Positions 5,446 to 5,502 of a stretch of DNA of 5,502 bases are shown here, one piece after another. Below the pieces are notes generated by a model. That model was not told the DNA's origin and ran no database searches. It saw only the letters and a list, made by a program, of their open reading frames with translations. Position 1 is the stretch's first letter; every line of letters starts with the position of its first letter. Position numbers and translations under genes: made by a program. The DNA is from Thermoanaerobacterium sp. GTDB lineage: Bacteria > Bacillota > Thermoanaerobacteria > Thermoanaerobacterales > Thermoanaerobacteraceae. The stretch spans positions 1 to 5,502 of the forward strand of contig JASBVU010000144.1 of the NCBI GenBank assembly GCA_029960905.1, in the 5' to 3' direction.

Positions 5446-5502
5446 AGTAAGTGCATATGAATTTGTAAGCTTATTTAAAAAATCACAATTATGAAGAAAT
5501 AT
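5446..5502. other. Downstream edge: no supported feature
   Basis: These 57 AT-rich bases follow the GH32 stop. They contain an 8-bp palindrome TAAGCTTA (5466-5473), which is too short to act as a terminator. An ATG at 5491 has no upstream ribosome binding site and only four codons before the edge. Whether the operon continues cannot be told. Confidence 0.5.

Noticed and set aside
5466..5473. TAAGCTTA palindrome after the GH32 stop as a terminator
   Set aside because: Only 4 bp per arm with no loop and no T tract; it is too weak to terminate transcription.

Overview
The window looks like chromosomal DNA from an AT-rich thermophilic Firmicute, most plausibly the Thermoanaerobacterium/Thermoanaerobacter group. 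The grounds are low GC, strong GGAGG-type ribosome binding sites, a Gram-positive lipoprotein signal, and a tandem pair of GH130 phosphorylases like the pair known from Thermoanaerobacter sp. X514. The genus is an inference from gene content, not a database match. All supported genes are on the + strand and concern sugar uptake and breakdown.

Region 1 (1-1484) carries two adjacent GH130 genes, about 65% identical over the shared part by hand count. The first is cut by the window edge and lacks its N-terminal ~123 residues. The second is complete and probably starts at a TTG at 544. They are best read as inverting beta-mannoside phosphorylases, probably acting on beta-1,2-linked manno-oligosaccharides and releasing mannose 1-phosphate. 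A strong hairpin terminator (1440-1484) closes this unit.

Region 2 (1485-1636) is a compact control region. It holds a sigma-A promoter with perfect TTGACA and TATAAT boxes 17 bp apart, and a 24-bp CG-centred imperfect palindrome over the -35 box that looks like a LacI-family operator.

Region 3 (1637-5445) is a carbohydrate ABC importer operon. It consists of a lipoprotein substrate-binding protein, two MalF/MalG-type permeases, and a cytoplasmic GH32 beta-fructosidase. Sucrose or fructo-oligosaccharides would be imported unphosphorylated and hydrolysed inside the cell. No ATPase gene is present, which is common for such importers because a shared MsmK-type ATPase is usually encoded elsewhere.

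The most striking feature is that the binding protein is broken. Family-like sequence stops near residue 188, roughly half the normal length. A short out-of-family tail then runs 29 nt into the first permease gene. This looks like an internal deletion that removed the rest of the gene but kept the permease's ribosome binding site, so the permeases and the hydrolase remain intact and translatable. I found no RNA genes, insertion sequences or CRISPR arrays, and no convincing unknown system.
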